10,781 nt of DNA from Phoronis pallida (Eukaryota > Phoronida > Phoronidae), in assembly GCA_028565715.1 (NCBI GenBank), contig JAOXYC010226571.1:1-10781 (forward strand), in the 5' to 3' direction. The translations under genes and the position numbers were made by a program. Below are positions 1 to 7,690 of this stretch, in pieces. Below the pieces are notes generated by a model. That model ran no database searches and was not told the origin of the DNA. It saw only the letters and a list, made by a program, of their open reading frames with translations. Numbering within the stretch: position 1 is the first letter of the stretch; each line of letters opens with the position of its first letter.

Positions 1-835
1 TTATATAGCGCTTTTTATTCAAAGCGCTTTACAATGATTATTATCCCAGGTTGCGGAACTTTTCACTCAAATAACAATATCTCAAATCATTTTAAACTAT
101 GAACGCTCTAGTTTTCAGTGTTGAAAGTCAGACATGTTCTGAGCCATTTGAGATTATAAAAATGACAACTTAAATATTATGAAAGGGGGTCATGCCTTTT
201 GGTCATCCTGTGGTCATTTATTTAGTTTCTTTGTATTGTAAATGTGACCAATAAATGTTTTTTTTTTAATTCAAAAAAAAATCAAGTTCATCGATAGAAA
301 TGGTCGTCCGAAAACAAGTTTCCGGAAGTGGAGTGAGGATCGTCTTTATTCAAAAGTTGATATTCGTCTTTAACTATTCTATTTTCACTGCCATTGCAAT
401 TTCATTTACAATCTAACAATTAGTGTCCTGTAGGCGATACGGCAGTCGTTCTTAGTTAAAATGATAATTTCCACCTGAATTGATTAAGACTAAACCATCA
501 TTCTCTTTTTTTCTGTTCCGAATGAAAATTGGATGAGCAATAAGCAAAAAAACTCAAATGACATCAAACACTTTTGAATCCTTTCAAATCAAAGAAAAGG
601 ATGATGGAAAGCATGACCGAAAATGAAAATCAAGTTCCAACCATTCTGTCAAAAAAAATCGTGCTATTATTCTTCTATCTTTATTATTGATATCAAATAC
701 AATAGATTTTTGTTTAGAAAATAAAGTTCTAGAATTTTTCAAATTAAGGTCCGTGTTATAAACCGTTTTGATGTTGTCACTTTTTTATTTCATGGTCTGG
801 TTTCAACAAACTAATAATACGAAAGTCCACTCCAA
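1..835. other. Non-coding AT-rich stretch; short hairpin at 7-28
   Basis: No supportable gene. A perfect hairpin sits at 7-28 (AGCGCTTT, six-base loop, AAAGCGCT), probably part of a dispersed repeat that starts left of the window. A T-run followed by an A-run (about 258-288) can pair with itself. The phrase AAAATCAAGTTC recurs (about 280 and 626) but is too short to interpret. Confidence 0.4.
784..789 (-). terminator. Candidate poly(A) signal AATAAA
   Basis: TTTATT on the plus strand reads AATAAA on the minus strand. It is the first canonical signal downstream of the precursor's stop codon, about 222 nt away; a weaker GATAAA variant lies nearer, at 867-862. AATAAA is common by chance in DNA this AT-rich. 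Confidence 0.25.
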
Positions 836-901
836 AAAATGACCAATGATGACGCCTCACACATTTATCGGCATAGAGCAAGCGATATCATTGGTCAATT
901 T
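836..901. repeat. Inverted repeat with 11-bp perfect arms (TGACCAATGAT)
   Basis: TGACCAATGAT at 840-850 is perfectly inverted at 887-897 (ATCATTGGTCA). The arms extend to 15 bp with one mismatch, around a 36-nt loop. The hairpin lies in the presumed 3' UTR or downstream flank of the peptide precursor gene. It could be an RNA hairpin or a small foldback; the arms also contain CCAAT/ATTGG motifs. Confidence 0.5.
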
Positions 902-1010
902 TCAAGCGAATGATGGAGCAAACTTTGGTTTCACCAGGTTCTGGTCATGTGATCTGTAATTGCCTGCTTCTGATTGGTTGCAGTTGGTCTATCACCTGTC
1001 TCGGCCATGT

Positions 1011-1424
1011 TCAGTTGTCGTCTGCTCGATTTATCCTTTTTGAGTTATAATTTTTTGCTGCTGCTCGTACTAAATAAAATAATGTGCGAATGTCCATATC
1101 AACTTTAAATGATTTACTTGGTTGTTTATAGTCAAGTTGCTGCTCTGTATTTTGTTTCATTTCGGGCAAAAGCCACTCTCCCACGTCATCAGCTTTGTAT
1201 TCTTCCGTTGTTGGTACGAGTCGTTCCTCGTCGTTTCTTGATAGTTGTCCCCCGAACAGCTGCTCACTGTTGCTCCTCTTACCACCTGTGGCTGATCTTA
1301 CCCGCGAGCACGGTGTTCCTGGGGGTAGCCAACCACACAAGCCGTGACGTGTCCACGATGAAGCCTCGGTCAACAAGCACAGTCCGCAAACCGCCACCAG
1401 AACGACAGTAGCACTCTTCGGCAT
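1011..1424 (-). CDS. Secreted peptide-hormone/neuropeptide-like precursor, 137 aa
   Basis: Seen: a 137-residue reading frame. Residues 1-23 are a classic signal peptide (MPKSA, then a V/L/A/C-rich core ending TEASS). The next stretch holds the only two cysteines outside the signal, Cys30 and Cys39 (ring CGWLPPGTPC), and then Gly48-Lys49-Arg50, a dibasic cleavage site with an amide-donating glycine. The remainder is an acidic, cysteine-free propeptide (many E/D, residues 51-105). It ends in a hydrophobic/basic block around 108-127 (VDMDIRTLFYLV...) and a second Lys-Arg at 129-130. I chose the ATG at 1424 because the in-frame ATG at 1460 lies upstream of a strong AG splice acceptor (exon start about 1438) and would weaken the signal peptide. 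Established: this order, with a disulfide peptide directly after the signal and then GKR, is typical of neuropeptide precursors. C-x8-C spacing also occurs in melanin-concentrating hormone and, as I recall, in elevenin and some GGNG/EP peptides, but their diagnostic flanking residues are absent here. Inferred: the mature product is an amidated cyclic peptide of about 25 residues. Family unassigned; it could be lineage-specific. Confidence 0.72.
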   Translation of the reverse strand: MPKSATVVLVAVCGLCLLTEASSWTRHGLCGWLPPGTPCSRVRSATGGKRSNSEQLFGGQLSRNDEERLVPTTEEYKADDVGEWLLPEMKQNTEQQLDYKQPSKSFKVDMDIRTLFYLVRAAAKNYNSKRINRADDN

Positions 1425-1438
1425 AATATTTTGGAAAC

Positions 1439-1473
1439 CTAGAATAATAAAAGAAATCAAGAATAAATTAATA
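1439..1473 (-). other. 3' splice acceptor with polypyrimidine tract and branch-like TATTAAT
   Basis: On the minus strand a T-rich tract (TTTCTTTTATTATTCTAG) ends in AG at 1440-1439. A branch-like TATTAAT lies at 1473-1467, about 28 nt upstream. The exon would start at 1438, giving 14 nt of 5' UTR before the ATG at 1424. Possible donors are GTAAGC (1548-1543; intron about 110 nt) and CAG|GTATGA (GT at 1647-1646; intron about 209 nt). Both are candidates only; the acceptor is the stronger signal. Confidence 0.55.
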
Positions 1474-1769
1474 AAAAAAAAACAAAATTTATTGTCAACT
1501 TTTATTTTCTTTAGCCTAGTACCAAATTGCCATTAGAAAGCGGCTTACATGTAGTAACATTTGGAGCATTCCAAATAACCACGGTAGGTAATGGGCGTTC
1601 ACATTACACCGCGTTGGGTGGTGAATACGTTCATAGTGATATCATACCTGAAATGTTGAAGGCAGGGGAGGTAATTCCTAGTAAATAATATATCAGGTGA
1701 CAAAAAACAAAAAAGTTTCAACTTTTGGAATCTAATATCTCAAAGAGCTGTATAGATATACTGGGTACT

Positions 1770-2560
1770 CACTTCCATTATGGTGATATAAGGCCCTGAT
1801 TGCAACTCAACCAGTATATTTACATAGTATGCGTATAAAAACAACAACGTTTTTTTAGTTGCGACATGTTTCGGTGTATACGTCCACCATTTTCAAGCTT
1901 TATTACAGAATGAACAACCCAGAGAAGGGTACGTATAAATACACAGTCGTAAACACAATCTACAAACAATACAAAATGATGAATGGCCGGCACGAGAATA
2001 GCGAACTAGTTAGTGCCAGAGTGGTGTTGTTTATAATATTTTGTGTGAGGGAGCTGGTTGCTCGGAAACATACGTCGGAGAGACTGAACAACCACTGAAC
2101 AAACGCATGTCCCAGCAGAGAAGACACAACACAAGTAGACTTGAATCAGCAGTTTATCAGCATCTAAACTCTGCTGGTCATTCATTTGATACTGATAATG
2201 TTGTGATTTTGGACAGAGAAAGTGACTGGTAACAAAGGGGCGTGTAGGAAGCACTTTGGATTAAGTCCAAAAATCCTTCTCTAAACCATCAGGGAGGAGA
2301 TAGACATCACCTTTCCCACCAGTGGTCAAGATCAATTTCTCAAGTTTCAAACAGAGGTCGCCATCGCCGCTCGACGAGAGGTCACACGAGAGGTCAAACT
2401 CTAGGCGAGACTTCCCATTCGGCTAACATCTGATGAAGAGGCTAGACGTTGCCTCGTAACATGTAATGTTTAAATTTGGTAAGTTCCAGCTAAACAGAAT
2501 CATAAACTACTAATATATACACTCCTGGAGGACTCATAATCTACACCAATTAAAATTACA
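1770..2560 (+). mobile_element. Degenerate Penelope-like retroelement fragment with inverted ends
   Basis: The core is the 3' part of a Penelope-like element: a GIY-YIG endonuclease frame (2014-2433) followed by an end block (about 2412-2475) containing GAAGAGGCTAGACG and CGTAACATGT. A diverged copy of that block lies on the minus strand to the left (about 1908-1850), where the reverse complement reads TGAAAATGGTGGACG and then CGAAACATGT. The similarity seems to continue outward on both sides in TA-rich sequence (to about 1770 and 2560), but I cannot fix the outer limits by eye. Established: Penelope-like elements often carry terminal repeats in direct or inverted orientation, the inverted ones coming from 5'-truncated partial copies. 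No reverse transcriptase domain is visible, so this is a severely truncated copy. Confidence 0.62.
2014..2433 (+). pseudogene. GIY-YIG endonuclease C-terminal domain of a Penelope-like element, broken
   Basis: The frame opens with SGVVYNILCEGAGC and then YVGETEQPLNKR. This is the GIY...YIG core with a two-cysteine knuckle between the halves, as in Penelope-like endonucleases. It continues with YQHLNSAGHSF, the conserved histidine/GH region, and VVILDRESDW. Two in-frame stops follow: TAA at 2230-2232, right after the DW where the family normally continues, and TAG at 2245-2247. Beyond them the same frame still reads recognisably (EALWIKSKNPSLN), ending at TGA 2431-2433. In active elements the domain nicks target DNA for retrotransposition. 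Here the reverse transcriptase is missing and the frame is closed, so the copy is dead. The stops with preserved flanking frame suggest decay by point mutation. Confidence 0.72.
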
Positions 2561-3301
2561 ATGAATATTAAAGGCATCTAAACAGAACAATACAAAATGA
2601 ATGAAACAGGGGGGTGTTCCAGATTTATTTGTATTTTTTTGAAAATATGGTAGACGATAACAAAATAGATGCAAAATTCAGCTGTAAATTTTAAGTTTAT
2701 TTTAAAAAATAATTTTAATTTTATTCCCTAAAAAGACTGACACTCCACCACGGTGTTCCCGTCAAAGTACGATTTACCGTCAGCGAAACCGCGTGCAGTG
2801 ACTTCAACTTGTATACTAGTCAAATGAATGTGAACGAGGGGGAATATTCATTTAGATGTCTGATTGACATCCATGAAAAACACCTTATAATTGAATAAAT
2901 CAGTATTTTCCGCACGTGACGACTTCCGTGGTTACGAATCACATCATTAGGGTCCCAGCTGTGATCAAGTCGACATTAGTGTGCACTTAATAAACTATTC
3001 CACGAACTTTCTGTTTTGTCGTGGTTTATAATGTTTTTCGGAAAAAAACTGTCAGAACCGCAAGTTATAGAGCAACAGTCTATCACGGGGTTGCATACGC
3101 CAATTTTTATATAATTTGATCTTTGTAACTTTTTTATACGGAAAACCGCTATAAGTATTGCGGTACTTCTAAAAGGGCGTTTGGCCGTGGTTATTTCGAA
3201 TTAGCATGGCCGTGAAAAATATATAAAGTGTATAAAGCTTACAACCAAGGTGCCGATTCAATTTACCCGGCAGAAGTATATCATGATTCGGAGTTTATCA
3301 G
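2561..3301. other. Non-coding AT-rich stretch, nothing recognised
   Basis: No frame of useful length or with recognisable motifs on either strand. There is a CACGTG hexamer near 2914 and a 15-nt match (AACAATACAAAATGA at 2586-2600) to 1965-1979 inside the Penelope-like region. That match may mark a related repeat tail but is too short to prove. Confidence 0.35.
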
Positions 3302-3303
3302 TA

Positions 3304-3599
3304 CGGTAAATTCTCGCCATTTTGTCCCAAATCACATAAAAAATTACTTTTTCTTATATGTCCCAATTTGGTAGTAAATTTTATACCATCAATATAGTTC
3401 GGACAGTTCAAACTTATAAAATATACGAAACACGAACAGGTGAGATTAGATGAAATTTTCTGCTTGTCCCAATATGGCGAACAAGCGCATATCGATTTTT
3501 GGTCATGTCCCAATTTCGCGAGTACCGAAAAAAATATTTCTGTAAATAACTTTTGTAGACCCAAAATTGCGGGTGTCCCAAAGTGGCGAGAATTTACCG
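3304..3599. mobile_element. 296-bp non-autonomous TIR element (MITE) with TA target duplication
   Basis: The ends are inverted repeats of 21 bp with one mismatch: CGGTAAATTCTCGCCATTTTG at the left and its complement (C for T at position 17) at the right. Both sides are flanked by TA (3302-3303 and 3600-3601), the target duplication typical of the Tc1/mariner superfamily. The body contains repeated TGTCCCAA modules, several followed by a TGGCG- or CGCGAG-like motif. The two open frames here (minus 3564-3298, plus 3440-3634) simply traverse the repeat and cross its ends. No transposase is present, so movement would need a partner element elsewhere. Superfamily is inferred from the TA only. Confidence 0.75.
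3321..3590 (+). repeat. Five interspersed TGTCCCAA modules inside the MITE
   Basis: TGTCCCAA occurs at about 3323, 3360, 3465, 3507 and 3574. Three of the five are followed by TATGGCGAA, TTTCGCGAG or AGTGGCGAG. The last copy runs into the right TIR, so the TIR's inner part is itself one module. Such subterminal repeats are common transposase-binding arrangements; that role here is inference. Confidence 0.6.
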
Positions 3600-3601
3600 T
3601 A

Positions 3602-3989
3602 AGAGATAAAGTTTCACGCGTTGAAAGTATTTAACGGTATATCGCGTTCGATATCCCGCTTAGCGCCTAAACTCATTCTGCAGCACTAGATGGCGTGATA
3701 AAAATGGAATTTCACAAATTTATTAATTGATAATGCATTGTCCACATTCAGTACTTTAGTTTGGACTGTTTTTCATCATTTCTAAATTTTTATAAATGCT
3801 CGCGAACGCAATAAAAATTCTGAGTTTTTCCCTCTCAAACATTCGCGAAAAATCTAAGTTTTAATTTACACAATTAGAACAGACTAAGGTCAAGATGTTG
3901 AACCTGAATATTTAAAGTGGTTTTAACCAGCAAATATGGAGCGCCTCCTTAAGTTTAAGTTGTGAGCCATTAGATGCATTGTCCAATAC
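3602..3989. other. Non-coding stretch with short repeats
   Basis: No gene seen. A small palindrome ATATCG-CGTT-CGATAT lies near 3640-3655. The 12-mer ATGCATTGTCCA occurs at 3733-3744 and again at 3974-3985, just before the foldback. TCGCGAA motifs (about 3800 and 3843) resemble decayed transposon ends but do not form a clear pair. Confidence 0.35.
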
Positions 3990-4144
3990 AAAAAATGATT
4001 CTTACAATTCATGGGAAGTAATAACACCTTTTATTGGGTGAGATTTGAAAAATCATAGAACGAGCCTTTGGCGAGTTCTATGATTTTTAAAATCGAATCC
4101 AATAAAAGGTTTATTACTTCCCATGAATTTGAGAATCATTTTAT
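3990..4144. mobile_element. Foldback (hairpin) MITE, arms about 73 bp, loop TTT
   Basis: The left arm (3994-4066) and right arm (4070-4140) are near-perfect reverse complements, centred on GCC-TTT-GGC at 4064-4072. Shared blocks include AATTCATGGGAAGTAATAA and AAAATCATAGAAC, with small indels such as AACACCTTTTATTGG against AAACCTTTTATTGG. The sequence could fold into one long hairpin as DNA or RNA. There is no coding capacity and I could not find a convincing target duplication. Most likely a foldback MITE; a hairpin small-RNA source is an alternative. Confidence 0.75.
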
Positions 4145-4258
4145 CACATATCATCGCCAATTTGCGAAAAACTTTTGAGTTACGCGACAGGTAGAAAATG
4201 CCGAATGTAATAATACATAATCGTCATTACATCGAATAGAAGTGTTAACTTAAAAGTG

Positions 4259-4505
4259 GCGGTCAGCGTGGTCTAGTGGCATAAGCGCTAGACACACAAT
4301 CTGAGGGTCGTGGTTTCAAATCCACGTGAGAGCGTGGATATTGTTCTCACAGACTTTCAGCGGAGTTTCTTCTCAGTTCTCCGTGACATCACCCCTTCCC
4401 CATTGAGCATGTGCCCGGTCCTAAGGAGGAAGAAAAATTAGAGAACACTGTCGCACCTACGGGCTGCGTCATTCTACAATGGGCTATAACCATAGGGTAT
4501 TTTAA
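4259..4505 (+). mobile_element. tRNA-derived SINE
   Basis: The head has internal RNA polymerase III promoter motifs. The A box is TGGTCTAGTGG (4269-4279), within a D-arm-like GTCTAG...CTAGAC pairing (4271-4293). The B box is GGTTTCAAATCC (4312-4323), one base longer than the canonical GGTTCGAATCC, in a T-arm-like CGTGG...CCACG. The head resembles Leu/Ser-type tRNA but has no matching acceptor stem, so it is not a working tRNA. About 170 bp of tRNA-unrelated body follows, including CACCCCTTCCCCATTGAG and GGGCTGCGTCATTCTAC, trailing into TA-rich sequence. The 3' end near 4505 is approximate, and no target duplication was found. Confidence 0.62.
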
Positions 4506-6019
4506 TTTATTATATTCATGTTGCATGTTATACACGGGCATTCTTTGCGTTTGAGAAGGAACTGTGCAGCTATGATGAAATTTTCAAATATACTGTTTTG
4601 AAGATTTTGAGCACTTAAATAGAAAAATTATCAAATTTTCCAAAGCGCACATGAACTAGATTGTCTGGTAAAATATTACTGATGACGCAATGTGCGTGAG
4701 ATGCCTTCATAGTTAATAAACCTCCCACTATTCGTAGTATGTTCTAAAACCTTAATTTCCGCCACGTTTGATCTTTAATAGTCTAGTCATTATCCCCGAT
4801 GTATAATTAAAAGGATTAATTGGTAAATTAATGATACATTGTGTCATACTCAAGTTAACACGAACAGCTTATATTGTGACGAAAATCACTCCTCGAGGAA
4901 ATTTTTGTTCATACACTCGCTCCCGTGCTTTCAATTTGATAAAACTGGTAAAATTCGAGTTGTTTGTAGAAATCAGTTTCATAATATTACATCCACGATA
5001 AGACAGCTGCTTGAAAAACGATCCTTCAGTTCGTGATGGTGTATAAAGCAAAACTTAGGAAAATTGACGGTTTTTCAACATTTATTATCGTAGTTTAAAA
5101 TCTAGTGGAGCAATCTGCTTTAGACGCGAGAGTTAGCCGAATGGGATGTTGTGTATCAATTTCAGTGCCCTAGTGACGAATGTCTTAGTACAAACGCCAC
5201 TTAAATAGGTTTTACCTCTTTTACATAGACGTTTGTCATAGCATGTCCAACGCAGACACATGCTAGACCATTCTAGAGAAATCCGTGGAAGAAGTCAACC
5301 CCACGTATGTTGTTAGCGACACAAAGATCCGAGTTCAATGTTTACAATAGGCCTATTATGATAAAAAAGTCTTTTAATCAAATTCGAGCGGCCTACTTTG
5401 AATGACCAGAACTAACGCCGAGGTATATCGCACCTTATGTTAACACAACGTTACGTATTCTATTGTTACATGTTTACAAATGCTATTCCACTGCTTGCTA
5501 TGGTAGCCGTGTATATTTGTATCTTATCCTGTACTCTAATGATGAAACTGTTTCGAAATATGAGTCTACATGTATTTTAACAAAAATGATTTTTTTATTT
5601 CGATTTTCCTACAATGCCACCACGAACACTTTTTTAAAGACTCAAGAATGTAGACTATCCAATATGTAATTCCTTTGCTTAATTAGTAATTACCGATTGC
5701 TTAAAATGACTTTTCATAGTCAAAAATATATCTCAACTTTCCAAAAGTGGTAGTTAATAAGCAGAAGTGTGTCATTTTTAAATATTATTGAACGTGCAAG
5801 AGATCTTAGCTTTTAGTAAAACAATACTCACAATTCATAACGATGGCTACAGGATAGTGTCTGTATTACTTCCACACACGTGATTGTCGCAAAGGGTCTG
5901 TTAGTGCCGCAGGTTTCTATTATGTGTATTTCGTATGCGACGCTGCACTTGTATTTATACTTTCGGGACTTACTGTTTATGAAGGGGACTAATTAACTCG
6001 TATTAAGATATATTATGCA
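4506..6019. other. Long non-coding AT-rich stretch, nothing recognised
   Basis: About 1.5 kb with no gene I can support. The open frames here (for example plus 4839-5036 and plus 5463-5669) are short, of low-complexity composition, and lack motifs, signal peptides or splice context. No long inverted or tandem repeat was noticed by eye. It could be intron or intergenic sequence, or decayed repeats without visible ends. Confidence 0.35.
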
Positions 6020-6245
6020 TACAGGGTGCGCCAAAAAGTCATATACATGCTGATTTTTTTCAGATTTGATTTTGACACAGAACTGCGCATGATGTGACGT
6101 TCTGCATTAACTCCCCACGCGCGCACTATCGTGGTTTGTTGATTGCCGGTTCCGCCATCGTCATCGTAAACAAGGCGTAGTTTGAATTGGAAAACTGCAA
6201 AATAACAAATACTATCTGACATAGACATGTGGTAAATGTCCATTA
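6020..6245 (-). mobile_element. Possible terminal remnant of a Tc1/mariner-type element
   Basis: At 6020 the plus strand reads TACAGGGTGCGCCAAAAAGT, like the CAGGGTG(T/C)... ends of some IS630/Tc1/mariner elements, preceded by a TA. The minus frame running toward this end (6243-6013) contains RAWGVNAERHIM, which loosely resembles the last conserved residues of mariner-like transposases (a cysteine or hydrophobic stretch, then an NAE/DAE-GGH-like tail), then MTFWRTLY encoded by the end itself. No catalytic DDE/D region and no opposite TIR were found. If real, only the 3' tip of a dead copy remains. Confidence 0.33.
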
Positions 6246-6494
6246 CTCAACCCTTGGCAAGTGTAATAGAATGTTCAAGCAATACCTGCCAATTCACTCA
6301 CTGAATACAGATAACAAAATGCGAAAAAATCTGATTCCATATGGTAGTCCTATAGCCAGGTAGACTCACCGTCAGTTTTTACAAACCCTACAAAACATAT
6401 ACTGAATGACTTGATGGTGTTAGTTGATATCATTTTGATATTACACTCTGACGGATCACTCTTACGTGTTTTCATCCGTCTTCAGTCAAGCATG
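6246..6494. other. Non-coding gap, nothing recognised
   Basis: AT-rich sequence between the possible mariner end and the next foldback. No reading frame, repeat or signal stands out. Confidence 0.3.
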
Positions 6495-6668
6495 TTTCTA
6501 AATGGTGCGTGTTTATTGTCCCACTAAAGCCCTCTATTGTTAACGAATACAATGGGTACAAAAAGGAACGAGCCAAACACGCGCCCATTGACTTATACGA
6601 TAAGTATACCTATTCATTCATTAACAATGGATAGCATTGATGGGACAATAGCAAGCGTCATTTAGAAA
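6495..6668. mobile_element. Second foldback element, 174 bp, arms about 55 bp
   Basis: TTTCTAAATG at 6495-6504 starts a left arm that is mirrored by a right arm ending ATTTAGAAA at 6668. Shared blocks include TATTGTCCCA and (T/C)ATTGTTAA(C/T)GAAT. The arms match at roughly three quarters of positions, so this copy is older than the foldback at 3990-4144. The central part (about 6549-6612) has its own small pairings, CAATGGG...CCCATTG and ACTTAT-ACG-ATAAGT. No coding capacity or convincing target duplication. Confidence 0.62.
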
Positions 6669-7690
6669 TTGAAATTCTAAGTGGTATTCAAGTTTAATTT
6701 CTATTTTATTTATTCATAAATCGTTATTGTTAATCATTCAATGAAAAACATTAAAATAATTCAAAGTTTACACGGTCTTTTTTGTCAGAAAAGGAGTCCT
6801 TTTTGGAGGATGAGTCAAAATGAGTCATATGTGTCATGCGGTCAGTAATTCCTGAGGAATCCCCGGAAAATCCCTAGTGGACTCGTTTTTTCTTCGACAA
6901 CGCGTCTTCACCGTTTCATGGCAGGAAAAAATATGGAACTTGTCGTTATTGAATAATACATTTTCCAAAACTCGACAATCATCCTCGCCAAAGGCACGGA
7001 TTTTGACTCACTTTTTGAAATTTATCAAGTTTCCTCAATGAAACTAGTTACATATCCTCTGTGATGTTTTTAAAGACATTGTGAATTTTTTTCTGTTTCG
7101 CATTGTTTTGTTGAAGGTTCACAGTTACGTTGAGTCTTGATTAAACAGTTAAAAGTAATAAAGCTTGTGAATGACGTGACATACATGTTGAAACATGTCG
7201 ATCAAAGGATGTTCAAATTAACGAATGACTCAGTTCATGTATTATTTTGGTTTAAATAAAAACTTTAAAAAAAAGACTAATACTAACATGGTTGCTTTGA
7301 ATTTATTCCAAAAGTCAGGCATTGCTTTTTAGTTTTTTAGAAAATGAAAATGAAGTTAACAAAATTAGATTTTAAAGCACCCCACAGTTCAATATGTTTT
7401 GAAGGTAACATGACTTTGCCAGAATCTAATTATAATATCGAATTAAATAAAATATTTTCATTATCCCACATTTCTATAACTTCTTCCCTGCTGCTTTGTA
7501 AGACACCAGAGAGTCCTTTGTGAGTACTCTTCATCGACAAATTATAATGGTTACTCAAAAGGCGGAAGCCGCTAGCAAAAGCAACCATGGACGAGGCACA
7601 CGCAAGCCGGGTTTTGATACCCTTCAGAGGCTCGCTTGTTGTGGAGATCGTGCAAGTTATCTGATTTTTTCAATTCTTGTTATATCAAGG
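6669..7690. other. Non-coding stretch with weak hairpin elements
   Basis: No gene seen. TGAGTCAAAAT near 6812-6823 recurs inverted near 7000-7012. CTCGCCAAAGGC at 6984-6995 is the exact reverse complement of the loop region of the foldback at 3990-4144, so a decayed relative may lie at about 6930-7020. CATGGTTGCTTT (7287-7298) is inverted at 7578-7589, a possible but unproven TIR pair. Small palindromes include ATTCC-TGA-GGAAT near 6848. Confidence 0.35.

Noticed and set aside
1109-1411. 100-codon open frame on the plus strand
   Set aside because: It lies entirely opposite the peptide precursor, has no signal or domain, and its length is explained by the codon constraints of the minus-strand gene.
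1011-1424. Insulin-like peptide, because of the HGLCG motif
   Set aside because: Only two cysteines remain after the signal peptide, the spacing to the second is wrong for a B chain, and no A chain follows.
1425-1460. Upstream in-frame ATG at 1460 as the precursor's start
   Set aside because: It lies on the intron side of a strong splice acceptor and would bury the signal peptide behind 12 extra residues.
1859-2254. Plus frame 1859-2098 and minus frame 2254-2006 as genes
   Set aside because: They overlap the Penelope-like endonuclease in wrong frames; only the frame containing YVGET carries family motifs.
3298-3634. Minus 3564-3298 and plus 3440-3634 frames as genes
   Set aside because: Both run through the TIRs of the 296-bp MITE and are explained by its repeated modules.
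4259-4335. A functional tRNA gene
   Set aside because: A- and B-box motifs are present, but there is no matching acceptor stem and the T loop is one base too long; a SINE head fits better.
7287-7589. TIR element defined by CATGGTTGCTTT and its complement
   Set aside because: Only 12 bp of inverted match, no target duplication and no further end similarity; could be chance in a 10-kb AT-rich window.
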